Below, one piece after another: positions 55,101 through 63,057 of a DNA stretch of 64,000 nucleotides. The DNA comes from an uncultured Bacteroidales bacterium (GTDB taxonomy: Bacteria > Bacteroidota > Bacteroidia > Bacteroidales > P3): the NCBI GenBank assembly GCA_937915785.1, contig CALGGY010000155.1, forward strand, positions 10,521-74,520, given 5' to 3'. The notes under the pieces were generated by a model. The model did no database searches and was not told where the DNA came from. It saw nothing but the letters and a program-made list of their open reading frames with translations. Position 1 is the first letter of the stretch. The number at the start of each line of letters is the position of its first letter. Position numbers and translations under genes: made by a program.

Positions 55101-56661
55101 AGGCTTTCACGTAGTCGTACAGCTTGTCCTTTACGGTAACGCGCCCGCTGCCTTCCTCAAAGGTAACAAGCCCGGCCTTGGCCAGGTTGTGTATCATCTG
55201 TTTGGCCTGCATCAGGTCCATTTTTATGAAAATGGAGAATTCGTCGATGAAAAATTCGTTCTGCCCCTCTTTTTTGCAGTACAGGTACACCCTTTGCAGT
55301 GGGCTTATCTGGTCTATGCCCTGTATTTTCATGTATTTGTCGAGGGTATAGTAGTTGCTCGACTCGAACGACGAGAACGACTGAGCGCCCTGCTGGCGGA
55401 GCATGGAGATGTCCAATATGTCGTCGTCGAGTTTCCAGATAATGGACTCGCAGTACATGTCCAGAGCGTGGTAGGTGTTGTTGTAGGGGCTGTAGTAGTT
55501 GCGTTTGCTGTCGTTGATAATCATCACCTGCTTGTTGGCGGGAATGTAGCGCACGCTGACGCCGGAGTTGGTTATCGAGTCTTGGTCTATGTAGATGGTT
55601 ATGCTGGCCTTGTCGGAATATATCTGCTCGGGGGCGATGGTGAATTTGAACGAGTTCACCACAAGAAATTTCTTGCCGTTGCGATAGAAAATAAGATTTG
55701 CCGACGATGTGGCGTCGGAGGTGAGAAATTTGTTGCCGTTCATCATAAAACTGCCGCTGTAGTCCACGTTTTTCACAATGTCTTTCAGCACGAAGTTTTT
55801 GGTGTACGATTTAAATTTGGGGAACGAGTATTTGTCCTTGTCCATAGGCATGGTAACGTGCTCGTCGAGATGTCCGCGGATAGGTTCTTTGAAATATTTT
55901 GTGTTCACAAACTCCACGCTGTCGGCGCTGAATTTGGGGAATTTGGTGTTGGCCTCGTAGCGCTGCAGTTTGGCGTAGCAGGTGTTCACCGAAAGTCCGG
56001 TGCGGCTCCAGTCCACGCGCCCGCCCTTGCCGAGCCATTTGTTGGAGTTGTAGTAGTAGACGCCCGTGGTGCCGTATAGCGAGCACATCTCCTTGTCGGA
56101 GCCGTAGTGGAGCTCGAACGACTTGTCGAACACCACGGTGGGCTGGCCGCCATCGAGTTTAAACTTGAAAGTGCTTCCTGGCTGACACTCCCAACGCGAG
56201 CTCTTGGAGGCGTATATGATATTCTTTTCCACAAGGCTGGTGGTATATTCGAACCAGTCGGTGAGGTCGTGCAGCTTACGCATCTTTTCGGTGCATTGCA
56301 GCCACGCGTCGAACGAGGCGCGTGCGTTTCCGTTGTCGTTTATCACTTTCTGCACGGTGGCGAAACTGGCCACGTCGGCAGGTTTGCACTTCAGTTTCAC
56401 CATTTGGTTGGAGATGCCCACTATCCTGGTTTTCATGTCGGGCGTAATGTTGGCCCACACGCCGGCATATTCCGACACTATTTTGGCGTAAGCCTGCAGT
56501 TTTTCCTTGTCGGCACCTTTGTCCAATTCAAAAAAGGCACGCAACTCGTCGGTGTAGCGGGCTGTGGAGAAAGTGAATGTGTTTTTGCCTTTGGGCTGTG
56601 CCATGGCCGAAATGGTCATGCCAAAAATCACACACAGAATTGCTATTTTCTTCATTGTCAA
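52117..56661 (-). CDS. Very large exported protein of unknown function
   Basis: A 1514-residue exported protein; the signal peptide (MKKIAILCVIFGMTISAMAQ) begins at the second or first Met (56655 or 56661). I recognise no known domain. The middle is beta-rich and repetitive in style (TVKKNRDILFDGYINAGRFE, LKFQTDSLVFAGTLNSAGIF, DLSYKGFLGRGEISYLSSTT, GSLTLRPGGLTGSGVATLLD), reminiscent of long beta-solenoid or OstA-like arrays. There is no T9SS sorting end; instead the C-terminus is acidic (EDEGDDEMFEEEEDSGDSEE). Probably periplasmic or outer-membrane. It seems to be transcribed alone from a box at 56709. Confidence 0.8.
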   Translation of the reverse strand: MTMKKIAILCVIFGMTISAMAQPKGKNTFTFSTARYTDELRAFFELDKGADKEKLQAYAKIVSEYAGVWANITPDMKTRIVGISNQMVKLKCKPADVASFATVQKVINDNGNARASFDAWLQCTEKMRKLHDLTDWFEYTTSLVEKNIIYASKSSRWECQPGSTFKFKLDGGQPTVVFDKSFELHYGSDKEMCSLYGTTGVYYYNSNKWLGKGGRVDWSRTGLSVNTCYAKLQRYEANTKFPKFSADSVEFVNTKYFKEPIRGHLDEHVTMPMDKDKYSFPKFKSYTKNFVLKDIVKNVDYSGSFMMNGNKFLTSDATSSANLIFYRNGKKFLVVNSFKFTIAPEQIYSDKASITIYIDQDSITNSGVSVRYIPANKQVMIINDSKRNYYSPYNNTYHALDMYCESIIWKLDDDILDISMLRQQGAQSFSSFESSNYYTLDKYMKIQGIDQISPLQRVYLYCKKEGQNEFFIDEFSIFIKMDLMQAKQMIHNLAKAGLVTFEEGSGRVTVKDKLYDYVKAYAKAKDIDYDAINLVSATKNTSNAVLDLKSCDLKMEGVEKFVVSDSQKVAIYPKDQKITVKKNRDILFDGYINAGRFEMVVSNSTFLYDQFKLDLPQIDSMWFSVTSFTNPPKWERVKSPINQLVGEILIDAPDNHSSLKRTKDYPIFNSKQKSYVYYDNKAARIPGYVRGRFFYTLEPFTIKKMLKFQTDSLVFAGTLNSAGIFPDIKEPLRVQPDYSLGFVMNTPKNGLPLYGGKGHYNQTIDLSYKGFLGRGEISYLSSTTKTNDIVFLPDSMYATTDTFYIKEQLAGGTEFPDAQIGKANQRWYPYRDEMIVSQRAKGAPFSMYHKETKLAGSLTLRPGGLTGSGVATLLDAEITSDTFNMRRTDMNARQSMFRVKSDLFDDWAFWANNVRTNIDYKNRKGDIVSNEEINRTTLPMMNYAAYIDKATWAMDKHELSLKNSKSENTGGMENLDLRKRIHKGQPGALFVATSPAYDSLNFYSTEGVYRYNQARLTAKNTFIVYVADAAIAPNGDSLQILAKGKMAQLEKARIVANTDQMFHLMYNATADISSRTMYSASATIDYIDEDKKVQKILLSSVMPNAQGTSYGKGYISDSADFKLSSAFRYMGDVTVNAQEKDYIFAGGVQLVHNCVKEGEELGFLRFKGNIDPQHIEIPVAEIPTDSKNNRMTASVLFNLDDMKPYSAFLTKDKAVDNEILGASGFLTYDKIRKEYRIGSHEKLENIAEVPGNYLSLKTQSCEVYGEGKLNFEIKQNEAIKTYSYGSINIDDKKEDCNINMLFGFDFPMAEEAVNMMGQYIADDLGLAQADPENPMMRKALMDAMGEKGEETYNDLVGSGDFGKLPDLFKHTLFFGNINWKYLQGFGYYANGTATLTSVGKMQIHKKVRTKMQFVKRKTGTRLVIYLQIAKDHWYYFNYDLDKHVMLIKSSFVEFDDLIRGAKNREVKTSDGTYRYRLVTNASEVGRFTKKMETFEDEGDDEMFEEEEDSGDSEE

Positions 56662-56708
56662 ATATTTGCTTTAATTTTTGTGTTCTATTTGTTGTTGTTG
56701 GTCGGTTG

Positions 56709-56716
56709 CAAATATA
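56709..56716 (-). promoter_or_regulatory. Predicted promoter of the 1514-residue protein gene
   Basis: TATATTTG on the minus strand, 48 bases before the start at 56661. Confidence 0.5.
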
Positions 56717-56805
56717 GCAAAATGGTTGTTTTGCGTGGTTGCCGTTACTGCCAAGTTATCAAAAACCGGTTGGTGATAAGTTGGCAATCCTTGCCAGCAA
56801 AGGCG

Positions 56806-57786
56806 TCAGAAATTGCCTTTGGCTATGTCGGCGCGTATTTTGGTCCATTGCTTGTCGGACAGGCGCACGCCCACCACGGACACTATGTTGCCCGACAGCA
56901 GTTTGCCGATATTTGCGGCGGCAGGTATGTCGAATCCTGCGGCGATGCCGTACAGGAAGCCCGCCGCGTAGAAATCGCCAGCGCCGGTGGTGTCCACTGT
57001 TTTGTGTTCCGAAATGCCTATCTGCCAAGTGTTTTCGTCACTTTTCACAAAAGAGCCTTTGCGACCCACTTTCACCACTGCTATTTGGCAGATGCCGGAC
57101 AATGCGTTGAGCGCTTCGGCGGGCCCGTTGCCGGTGAAAGCGCGGGCCTCCTCTTCGTTGGCAAAAATGATGTCCACATGGCGCGACACTATATGTTTCA
57201 GAAAATCAAGATTTTCCATAACAATGTTGTACGAACCGAGGTCCATAGAAACCATCAGCCCGCAATGTTTGGCCATGAGTATGGCGGTTTCGGTAAGCTG
57301 GTGGTTCTGAAGCATATAGCCTTCGATATGCAATATGTCGGTACCGTCAAAAATTTCTTCGTTCAAGTTTTGGGCCGTCATTTCGAGTGCGGCGCCGAGG
57401 TGTGTGGCAAAAGTGCGTTCGCCGTCGGGTGTGATAAAGGTTATGGCGGTGCCGCTTGGAGTGGTGGAGTGGTACAGGCGTGGTATGGCGCCGCTGTTGC
57501 GCACCTCCTGTTCAAATATGGCGCCGATGTCGTCGCTGCCCACCATGCCAAGGAAGTAGGCCTCGCCGCCCAAGCGCGCTATGCCGCGGCAGGTGTTGCT
57601 GGCCGAACCGCCGGGGGCTATCCTTTTACGCAACTTGCCAATGCTCTTCTTGATGGACAGATAACGCTCTGCATCAATTATTTGCATACTACCTTTGGGC
57701 AGTTCCAAAGTGTCGAGCAGCTCGTCGGAGTTTAGCATCACCAGCTCGTCGGTTAGGGCATTGCCCAAGCAGATAATTCGTTTCAT
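56806..57786 (-). CDS. PfkB family sugar/nucleoside kinase
   Basis: A 326-residue ribokinase-fold kinase. N-terminal MKRIICLGNALTDELV, glycine-rich APGGSASNTCRGIARLGGEA, and the PfkB signature with catalytic Asp in DTTGAGDFYAAGFLYG near residue 255. Closest in style to adenosine kinase-like PfkB proteins of Bacteroidetes, so a nucleoside or sugar substrate is likely but not proven. It follows yicC by 21 bases, in the apbE-yicC-kinase unit. Confidence 0.9.
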   Translation of the reverse strand: MKRIICLGNALTDELVMLNSDELLDTLELPKGSMQIIDAERYLSIKKSIGKLRKRIAPGGSASNTCRGIARLGGEAYFLGMVGSDDIGAIFEQEVRNSGAIPRLYHSTTPSGTAITFITPDGERTFATHLGAALEMTAQNLNEEIFDGTDILHIEGYMLQNHQLTETAILMAKHCGLMVSMDLGSYNIVMENLDFLKHIVSRHVDIIFANEEEARAFTGNGPAEALNALSGICQIAVVKVGRKGSFVKSDENTWQIGISEHKTVDTTGAGDFYAAGFLYGIAAGFDIPAAANIGKLLSGNIVSVVGVRLSDKQWTKIRADIAKGNF

Positions 57787-57807
57787 AGTGTGTTCTATTT
57801 GTCTTGC

Positions 57808-58668
57808 TTACAGTATGTTGCCCAACTGTTCCTTTATTTTTTCCAGTTCGTCTTTCATCACCACCACCAATTTCTGCAGCTCCGAGTGGTTGGCTTTGGA
57901 GCCCATGGTGTTTATTTCGCGCCCCATCTCTTGGGTTATGAACGCCAGTTTTTTGCCGGTGCTTTCGGGCATTTCCATAGTTTCCACAAAATAGTCGATA
58001 TGCTTTTGCAGACGCACTTTCTCTTCGGTGATGTCGAGTTTTTCGAGGTAGTAGATAAGCTCCTGCTCGAAACGGTTTTCGTCCACAGTGGTGCCAAGTT
58101 CGGCAAGGCTGCGGCGCAGACGCTCTTTCTGCTGTTCGATGCGCTCCGCCTCGTATTGCGGCACAAGGTTCAGTTTCTGTTGTATAAGCTCGATATGCTT
58201 GTAAAAATCGGCTTTCAGTATCTCGCCTTCGTGGAGGCGTGTGCTGTCAACGGTGGCTATAGCTTCTTTCACAAGATTGGCAATTGCCGTCCAAGTGCTT
58301 TCGTCTATCGTGGCAGTTTCGGTGGTGTCCCACACGTCGGGACGGCGCAACACACTGTCCATCAACATATTGACATCCTGTCCAAGTTGTTGGTACAGTT
58401 CGTTCAGATCGTTGAAATAGGCTTTGGCCACGGCTTTGTTCACCGATGCGGCTGGGGTTTGGCCGCCCTCGCTGGCAAGCACAAGGTCTATTTTTCCGCG
58501 TTCAAGACTGTTCAGCAGTGCCCTTATCTCCAGATCTTTGCCGCGAAGCTCGGCAGGTATTTTCACCGATGCGTCCATCTGTTTGCTGTTCAGCGTTTTA
58601 ATCTCAACGGTATATACGCTTGTGCCTATTTGTTTCTGCAATTTGGCAAAGCCGGTCATAGATTTCAT
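57808..58668 (-). CDS. yicC: YicC family endoribonuclease-like protein
   Basis: A 286-residue protein of the YicC family, members of which have been described as endoribonucleases. Conserved ends are intact: MKSMTGFAKLQKQI at the N-terminus with VEIKTLNSKQMDASVKIP, RGKIDLVL, and the C-terminal signature KLAFITQEMGREINTMGSKA followed by KDELEKIKEQLGNIL. Helical middle. In many bacteria gmk follows yicC; here a PfkB kinase does. It lies 13 bases after apbE. Confidence 0.93.
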   Translation of the reverse strand: MKSMTGFAKLQKQIGTSVYTVEIKTLNSKQMDASVKIPAELRGKDLEIRALLNSLERGKIDLVLASEGGQTPAASVNKAVAKAYFNDLNELYQQLGQDVNMLMDSVLRRPDVWDTTETATIDESTWTAIANLVKEAIATVDSTRLHEGEILKADFYKHIELIQQKLNLVPQYEAERIEQQKERLRRSLAELGTTVDENRFEQELIYYLEKLDITEEKVRLQKHIDYFVETMEMPESTGKKLAFITQEMGREINTMGSKANHSELQKLVVVMKDELEKIKEQLGNIL

Positions 58669-58681
58669 AAGTATGTGTGTT

Positions 58682-59704
58682 TTATTTTGTTACAATGCGT
58701 TTTTCGAATTCGGGCGTGGCGTAGGTCTTGTACTCGCCGTTTTCGTTATAAATAAAGTACGCCGATTTTATCTCTTTATTGTCTTTTATGTATTCGAGTG
58801 CTTTTTCCATGCCCATGGCCATGAAAGCTGTGGCAAAGGCGTCGGCTTTCCAAGCGCTGTCGGCCACAACGGAAACGCTCAGCAGCGAGTGGTTTACGGG
58901 ATAGCCCGTAAGCGGGTCGATGGTGTGGGAGTATTTCACGCCGTCCTTTTCGTAAAATTTGCGGTAGTTGCCCGATGTAACTATCGACTCGTTGCGCAGG
59001 TTCACCGTTATTTCTATCTGCCTTTCGGCGAACTTTTCCTCAGCGGGACGCTCCACGCCTACCACCCACGCCGAGCCGTCGGGCTTGGCGCCTTTGGCAA
59101 TAACCTCGCCGCCAACATCGATGATATAGTTGGCAATGCCTTTTCTGGACAGGAAATCGGCAATTACATCAACCGAATAGCCCTGGGCTATGGCGTTGAA
59201 ATCCAGCTCCGTTTCGGGGTTTGTCTTGCGTAGAATTCTATTGCCGGCACTTTCCACTATAGTGAGGGGCAGGCCGGTGTACTGGCGGAGACTGTCCACC
59301 GTGGAACTGTCCAAATTGGAGCCTTGACGGAAGCCGAATCCCCATGCATTAACCAGCTTGCCCACCGTGCAGTCGAAATAACCGCCCGAAAGCCTGCTCA
59401 CACGCAACGCCTTGTCGAGCATGTCGCAAAACATGGGGCTCATCACCGAGTCGGAGTTGTCGTTTATCCTACGTATCAAAGAGTTGCCAACCCACAGCGA
59501 TGCCGTTTGGTCGAAATCGGCAAGAATGGAGTCGATGGCGGCGCCTATATCGCGGTTTTGGCTGTCGTAGTAGGTTATGGCGTAGTAGGTGCCTTGGGCT
59601 TCGCCGCTAATTATTTTTTTTCCAGCATTGTGCCCACACGAAGCCAACACAATGACAAAAGCCGCCAAAAGCACTGCATGACAATATCTTACAAGAAAAT
59701 TCAT
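58682..59704 (-). CDS. apbE: FAD:protein FMN transferase
   Basis: A 340-residue lipoprotein (signal MNFLVRYCHAVLLAAFVIVL, lipidated Cys24 in LASC). ApbE transfers FMN from FAD to a threonine of target proteins such as NqrB/NqrC or RnfG/RnfD in the periplasm. Family motifs: GTYYAITYYD, GYFDCTVGKLVNAWGFG, FNAIAQGYSVDVIADFL, VDVGGEVIAKGAKPDGSAW-type region, SHTIDPLTGYPV and the Mg-binding DAFATAFMAMG. No target gene is nearby. First gene of the apbE-yicC-kinase unit. Confidence 0.94.
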   Translation of the reverse strand: MNFLVRYCHAVLLAAFVIVLASCGHNAGKKIISGEAQGTYYAITYYDSQNRDIGAAIDSILADFDQTASLWVGNSLIRRINDNSDSVMSPMFCDMLDKALRVSRLSGGYFDCTVGKLVNAWGFGFRQGSNLDSSTVDSLRQYTGLPLTIVESAGNRILRKTNPETELDFNAIAQGYSVDVIADFLSRKGIANYIIDVGGEVIAKGAKPDGSAWVVGVERPAEEKFAERQIEITVNLRNESIVTSGNYRKFYEKDGVKYSHTIDPLTGYPVNHSLLSVSVVADSAWKADAFATAFMAMGMEKALEYIKDNKEIKSAYFIYNENGEYKTYATPEFEKRIVTK

Positions 59705-59721
59705 TGCACCATTTTTTTTTG

Positions 59722-59729
59722 CAAAAATA
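59722..59729 (-). promoter_or_regulatory. Predicted promoter of apbE-yicC-kinase
   Basis: TATTTTTG on the minus strand, only 18 bases before the apbE start, which implies a very short leader. Confidence 0.45.
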
Positions 59730-59793
59730 CATTATTTTTATGGATTTCGCACGCTTTTGGACAAGTATTTTTTATTATTCCAACTTTTTTGTG

Positions 59794-59801
59794 TACTTTT
59801 G
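59794..59801 (+). promoter_or_regulatory. Predicted promoter of the glycosyltransferase gene
   Basis: TACTTTTG on the plus strand, 28 bases before the start at 59829. Divergent from the apbE box. Confidence 0.5.
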
Positions 59802-59828
59802 CCGCCTGAAAAAACACTTTTTACAACA

Positions 59829-60956
59829 ATGATGAAAATTGGCTACGACGCAAAGCGTGCGTTCAAAAATCGTACCGGCTTGGGCAACTACAGCCGCATG
59901 ATTATTGGCGGCATTGCCAATACAGCCCCCCACATAACGGGCCTGCTGTACACCCCCGGCATCAACGGCCAGTTTTCGGAATATTTCGACAATGTGCCCA
60001 ACATAAAGGTGGTGCAGCCCGGCGGAGCGGCACGACTTTTCCCCCACCTGTGGCGCAGCTACGGAATTGCGGCTCGACTCAACAGCGATGGCGTGCAAAT
60101 TTTCCACGGACTAAGCCACGAGCTGCCGCACCTTATCCCCAAAAGGGTGAAAACCGTGGTTACCATGCACGATATGATAGTGTGGCGGTACCCTAACCTG
60201 TTCAAGCCTTTCGACCGCATGGTTTATCGCATCAAAATGAGGCATTCGTGTCATATTGCCGACCTTGTGGTGGCCGCCAGCCAGCAAACCAAGTCCGACC
60301 TGGTGGAGATACTTGACGTTCCGCCCGAAAAAATACGTGTGGTGTACCAGTCGTGCGACCCCATTTTTTGGCAACCACCAACCGAAGATGCAAAAAACGA
60401 AGCCCGAAACCGATACAACCTGCCACAAACGTACGCAATATGCGTGGGAACCATCGAGCGCCGCAAAAACCAGCACTCCGTGGTACGTGCCATGGCCAAC
60501 CTGCCCGATAGCCTGCACCTCGTATTGGTAGGCGGACACCACTCCAGCTACTACAACACCCTCCGGCAAACCATAAAAGAAACCGGCATGGAACAACGGG
60601 TACACATTTTGGACAACGCACGTTTTGCCGACTTCCCGGCACTCTACGCCGGCGCTATGATGTCGGTGTATGTGTCGGAGTTCGAGGGCTTTGGCATTCC
60701 CGTTTTGGAGGCCATGTGCTGCAACACGCCTGTTGTAACTTCCAACACATCATCGATGCCCGAGGTGGGTGGCGATGCCGCATTATATGTAAATCCAACC
60801 AATGTGGACGACATCTACGAAAAAATCCTCGCCCTGTACAACGACGAACACCTCCGCCAGCAACTTGTGGAAAAAGGCACACTGCAACGGCAGAATTTTA
60901 CATCGCAAAAAATATCACGCCAAATGATTGATTTGTACGAAGAACTCGCCCGTTGA
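59829..60956 (+). CDS. Glycosyltransferase family 1/4 protein
   Basis: A 375-residue GT-B-fold glycosyltransferase. Two adjacent Met codons (59829, 59832) begin MMKIGYDAKRAFKNRTGLGN; the frame upstream to 59757 overlaps the promoter and is rejected. N-terminal domain: GLGNYSRMIIGGIAN, HDMIVWRYPNLFKPFDRMVY. C-terminal donor-binding domain: YAICVGTIERRKNQHSVVRA, LVLVGGHHSSYY and the EX7E-type VSEFEGFGIPVLEAMCCNTP. Typical of GT4 mannosyl- or glucosyl-transferases; sugar unknown. It stands alone between the apbE unit and rpsA. Confidence 0.92.
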   Translation: MMKIGYDAKRAFKNRTGLGNYSRMIIGGIANTAPHITGLLYTPGINGQFSEYFDNVPNIKVVQPGGAARLFPHLWRSYGIAARLNSDGVQIFHGLSHELPHLIPKRVKTVVTMHDMIVWRYPNLFKPFDRMVYRIKMRHSCHIADLVVAASQQTKSDLVEILDVPPEKIRVVYQSCDPIFWQPPTEDAKNEARNRYNLPQTYAICVGTIERRKNQHSVVRAMANLPDSLHLVLVGGHHSSYYNTLRQTIKETGMEQRVHILDNARFADFPALYAGAMMSVYVSEFEGFGIPVLEAMCCNTPVVTSNTSSMPEVGGDAALYVNPTNVDDIYEKILALYNDEHLRQQLVEKGTLQRQNFTSQKISRQMIDLYEELAR

Positions 60957-61003
60957 AAAAAGCATTTTTTTTATAAAAACTTGTTTTTTACAAAAAAAAT
61001 ATA

Positions 61004-61011
61004 TACCTTTG
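61004..61011 (+). promoter_or_regulatory. Predicted rpsA promoter with good -33 element
   Basis: TACCTTTG matches TAnnTTTG and TTGT lies 19 bases upstream at 60981-60984. This is the best full promoter match in the window and fits a highly expressed ribosomal gene. Confidence 0.7.
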
Positions 61012-61021
61012 CAAAACCGAT

Positions 61022-61100
61022 TTTCGGGGAGCGTTCTTGCCAACACTCTGAACCCGAAACAGTTAAACAACCAAAGTTTAACCCGACCGGGCAAGCGGTC
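61022..61100 (+). promoter_or_regulatory. Structured rpsA leader with three hairpins
   Basis: Three consecutive inverted repeats lie in the rpsA 5' leader: TTTCGGG (61022-61028) with CCCGAAA (61053-61059); GTTAAAC (61062-61068) with GTTTAAC (61076-61082), 7-base loop; GACCG (61085-61089) with CGGTC (61096-61100). They fill nearly the whole leader between the promoter and the start codon at 61121. This suggests an autoregulatory mRNA structure for S1. Confidence 0.5.
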
Positions 61101-61120
61101 ACAAAAAAACAAAGAAACTG

Positions 61121-62917
61121 ATGGATTTAAAAAACATCAAACCTCTCGAAGACTTCAATTGGGACGCTATTGGCAAAAAATCCACCCGCTACTCCCAAGA
61201 AGAAGAATCCAAACTCAACGACGCCTACGAAAAAACCTTTAACAAAATCACCGAACAGGAGATAGTGGAAGGCACCATCGTGGCCATCACCGACCGCGAA
61301 GTAGTGGTGAACATAGGATTCAAATCCGACGGCGTAATCCCCGCCTCGGAAATCCGCTACAACCCCGACATCAAAGTGGGCGACAAAATCGAAGTGTACG
61401 TTGAAAGCCAAGAAGACGCCAACGGCCAGCTTATCCTCTCGCACAAAAAAGCACGCATCCTCAAATCGTGGGAGCGCGTAAACCAAGCCTACGAATCGCA
61501 GGAAGTCATCACCGGCGACGTGAAGAGCCGCACCAAAGGCGGTCTCATCGTTACCGTTTTCGACAACATCGAAGCCTTCCTCCCCGGCTCGCAGATCGAC
61601 GTGAAACCCATCCGCGACTACGACGTTTTCGTTGGCAAACCCATGGAATTCAAAGTTGTTAAAATCAACCACGAATACAAAAACGTTGTTGTTTCGCACA
61701 AAGCCCTCATCGAAGACGAAATCGAAGCCCAGAAAGCCGAAATCATCTCCAAACTCGAAAAGGGACAAGTGCTCGAAGGCACCGTTAAAAACATCGTTTC
61801 CTACGGCGTATTCGTCGACCTCGGCGGCGTGGACGGTCTCATCCACATCACCGATCTCTCGTGGGGCCGCATAAGCCACCCCGAAGAAATCGTTCACCTC
61901 GACGAAAAAATCAACGTGGTCATCCTCGATTTCGACGAAAAAGCCAACCGCATCGCCCTTGGCCTGAAACAACTCACACCTCACCCTTGGAACGCTCTCG
62001 ACCCCAACCTCAAAGTTGGCGACAAAGTGAAAGGAAAAGTGGTTGTTGTAGCCGACTACGGCGCATTTGTAGAAATCATGCCCGGCGTGGAAGGTCTTAT
62101 CCATGTTTCCGAAATGTCGTGGTCGCAACACCTGCGCACAGCCCACGATTTCCTGAAAGTGGGCGACGAGGTGGAATGCGTTATCCTCACCCTCGACCGC
62201 GAAGATCGCAAAATGTCCCTCGGCATCAAACAGCTCATGCCCGACCCATGGCTCTCCATACTCGACAAATATCCCGTCGGCTCCAAACACACCGCCACCG
62301 TGCGCAATTTCGTGAACTTCGGCATATTCGTTGAAATGGAAGAAGGCGTTGACGGACTTATCCACATCTCCGACCTCTCGTGGTCGAAGAAAATCAAACA
62401 CCCGGCCGAATTCACCAAAATCGGTGAAAAAATCGACGTGGTTGTCCTCGAAGTGGATGTCGAAAACCGTCGTCTCAGCCTCGGCCACAAACAGCTCGAA
62501 GAAAACCCATGGGATGTTTTCGAAAGCATTTTCACCATCAACTCAATCCACAAAGGCACTGTGATGAGCATCAACGACAAAGGCGCTGTTATAGCACTGC
62601 CTTACGGCGTTGAAGGCTTCTGCCCCACACGTCATCTCGAAAAAGAAGACAAAACCAAGGCAAAAATGGACGAAACCCTCGATTTCAAAGTTATCGAATT
62701 CTCGAAAGAAAACAAGAAAATCATCGTTTCGCACGCTCGCATAGCTCAGGATATGATTGAAAAAGAGAAGGCACAAAGCGAAGACGCCGAAAACAAAGAG
62801 AAAATGAGCACAGCCAAAGCCACCAAAAAACTGGCCGACAAACTGGAAAAAACCACTCTCGGCGACATCGACGCTCTGGCCAACCTCAAAGAAGAGATGG
62901 AGAAAAACGAACAGTAG
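61121..62917 (+). CDS. rpsA: 30S ribosomal protein S1
   Basis: A 598-residue protein made of about six S1 RNA-binding domains: EGTIVAITDREVVVNIGFKS, TGDVKSRTKGGLIVTVFDNI, EGTVKNIVSYGVFVDLGGVD, KGKVVVVADYGAFVEIMPGV, TATVRNFVNFGIFVEMEEGV and KGTVMSINDKGAVIALPYGV. S1 binds mRNA and, in Bacteroidetes, takes part in translation initiation where Shine-Dalgarno sites are weak. The C-terminus is Lys/Glu-rich (KLADKLEKTTLGDIDALANL). Length is typical of the phylum. A strong terminator follows. Confidence 0.97.
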   Translation: MDLKNIKPLEDFNWDAIGKKSTRYSQEEESKLNDAYEKTFNKITEQEIVEGTIVAITDREVVVNIGFKSDGVIPASEIRYNPDIKVGDKIEVYVESQEDANGQLILSHKKARILKSWERVNQAYESQEVITGDVKSRTKGGLIVTVFDNIEAFLPGSQIDVKPIRDYDVFVGKPMEFKVVKINHEYKNVVVSHKALIEDEIEAQKAEIISKLEKGQVLEGTVKNIVSYGVFVDLGGVDGLIHITDLSWGRISHPEEIVHLDEKINVVILDFDEKANRIALGLKQLTPHPWNALDPNLKVGDKVKGKVVVVADYGAFVEIMPGVEGLIHVSEMSWSQHLRTAHDFLKVGDEVECVILTLDREDRKMSLGIKQLMPDPWLSILDKYPVGSKHTATVRNFVNFGIFVEMEEGVDGLIHISDLSWSKKIKHPAEFTKIGEKIDVVVLEVDVENRRLSLGHKQLEENPWDVFESIFTINSIHKGTVMSINDKGAVIALPYGVEGFCPTRHLEKEDKTKAKMDETLDFKVIEFSKENKKIIVSHARIAQDMIEKEKAQSEDAENKEKMSTAKATKKLADKLEKTTLGDIDALANLKEEMEKNEQ

Positions 62918-62960
62918 CCCACACTTTTTATTTCATTCATAATTCATTTTTAATTGATTG

Positions 62961-62986
62961 GCCCCCCGCCCGGGGGGCTTTTTTCT
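62961..62986 (+). terminator. Rho-independent terminator after rpsA
   Basis: A very stable hairpin (GCCCCCCG/CGGGGGGC) is followed by a T8-type tail broken by one C. It lies 44 bases after the rpsA stop. Confidence 0.9.
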
Positions 62987-63057
62987 TGCCTCAAAACGTA
63001 ACATTTGCCCCACTCAAAGTGTCTATATAAATTGATACATACAAAACAACAATCACA

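Noticed and set aside
61127..62488. A minus-strand open frame of 453 codons under rpsA
   Set aside because: Antisense shadow of six S1 repeats; repeated Val/Phe/Asp pattern mirrors the S1 codons.
62961..62986. The G6/C6 runs as another phase-variable tract
   Set aside because: They form the two arms of a terminator hairpin and are not inside a frame.
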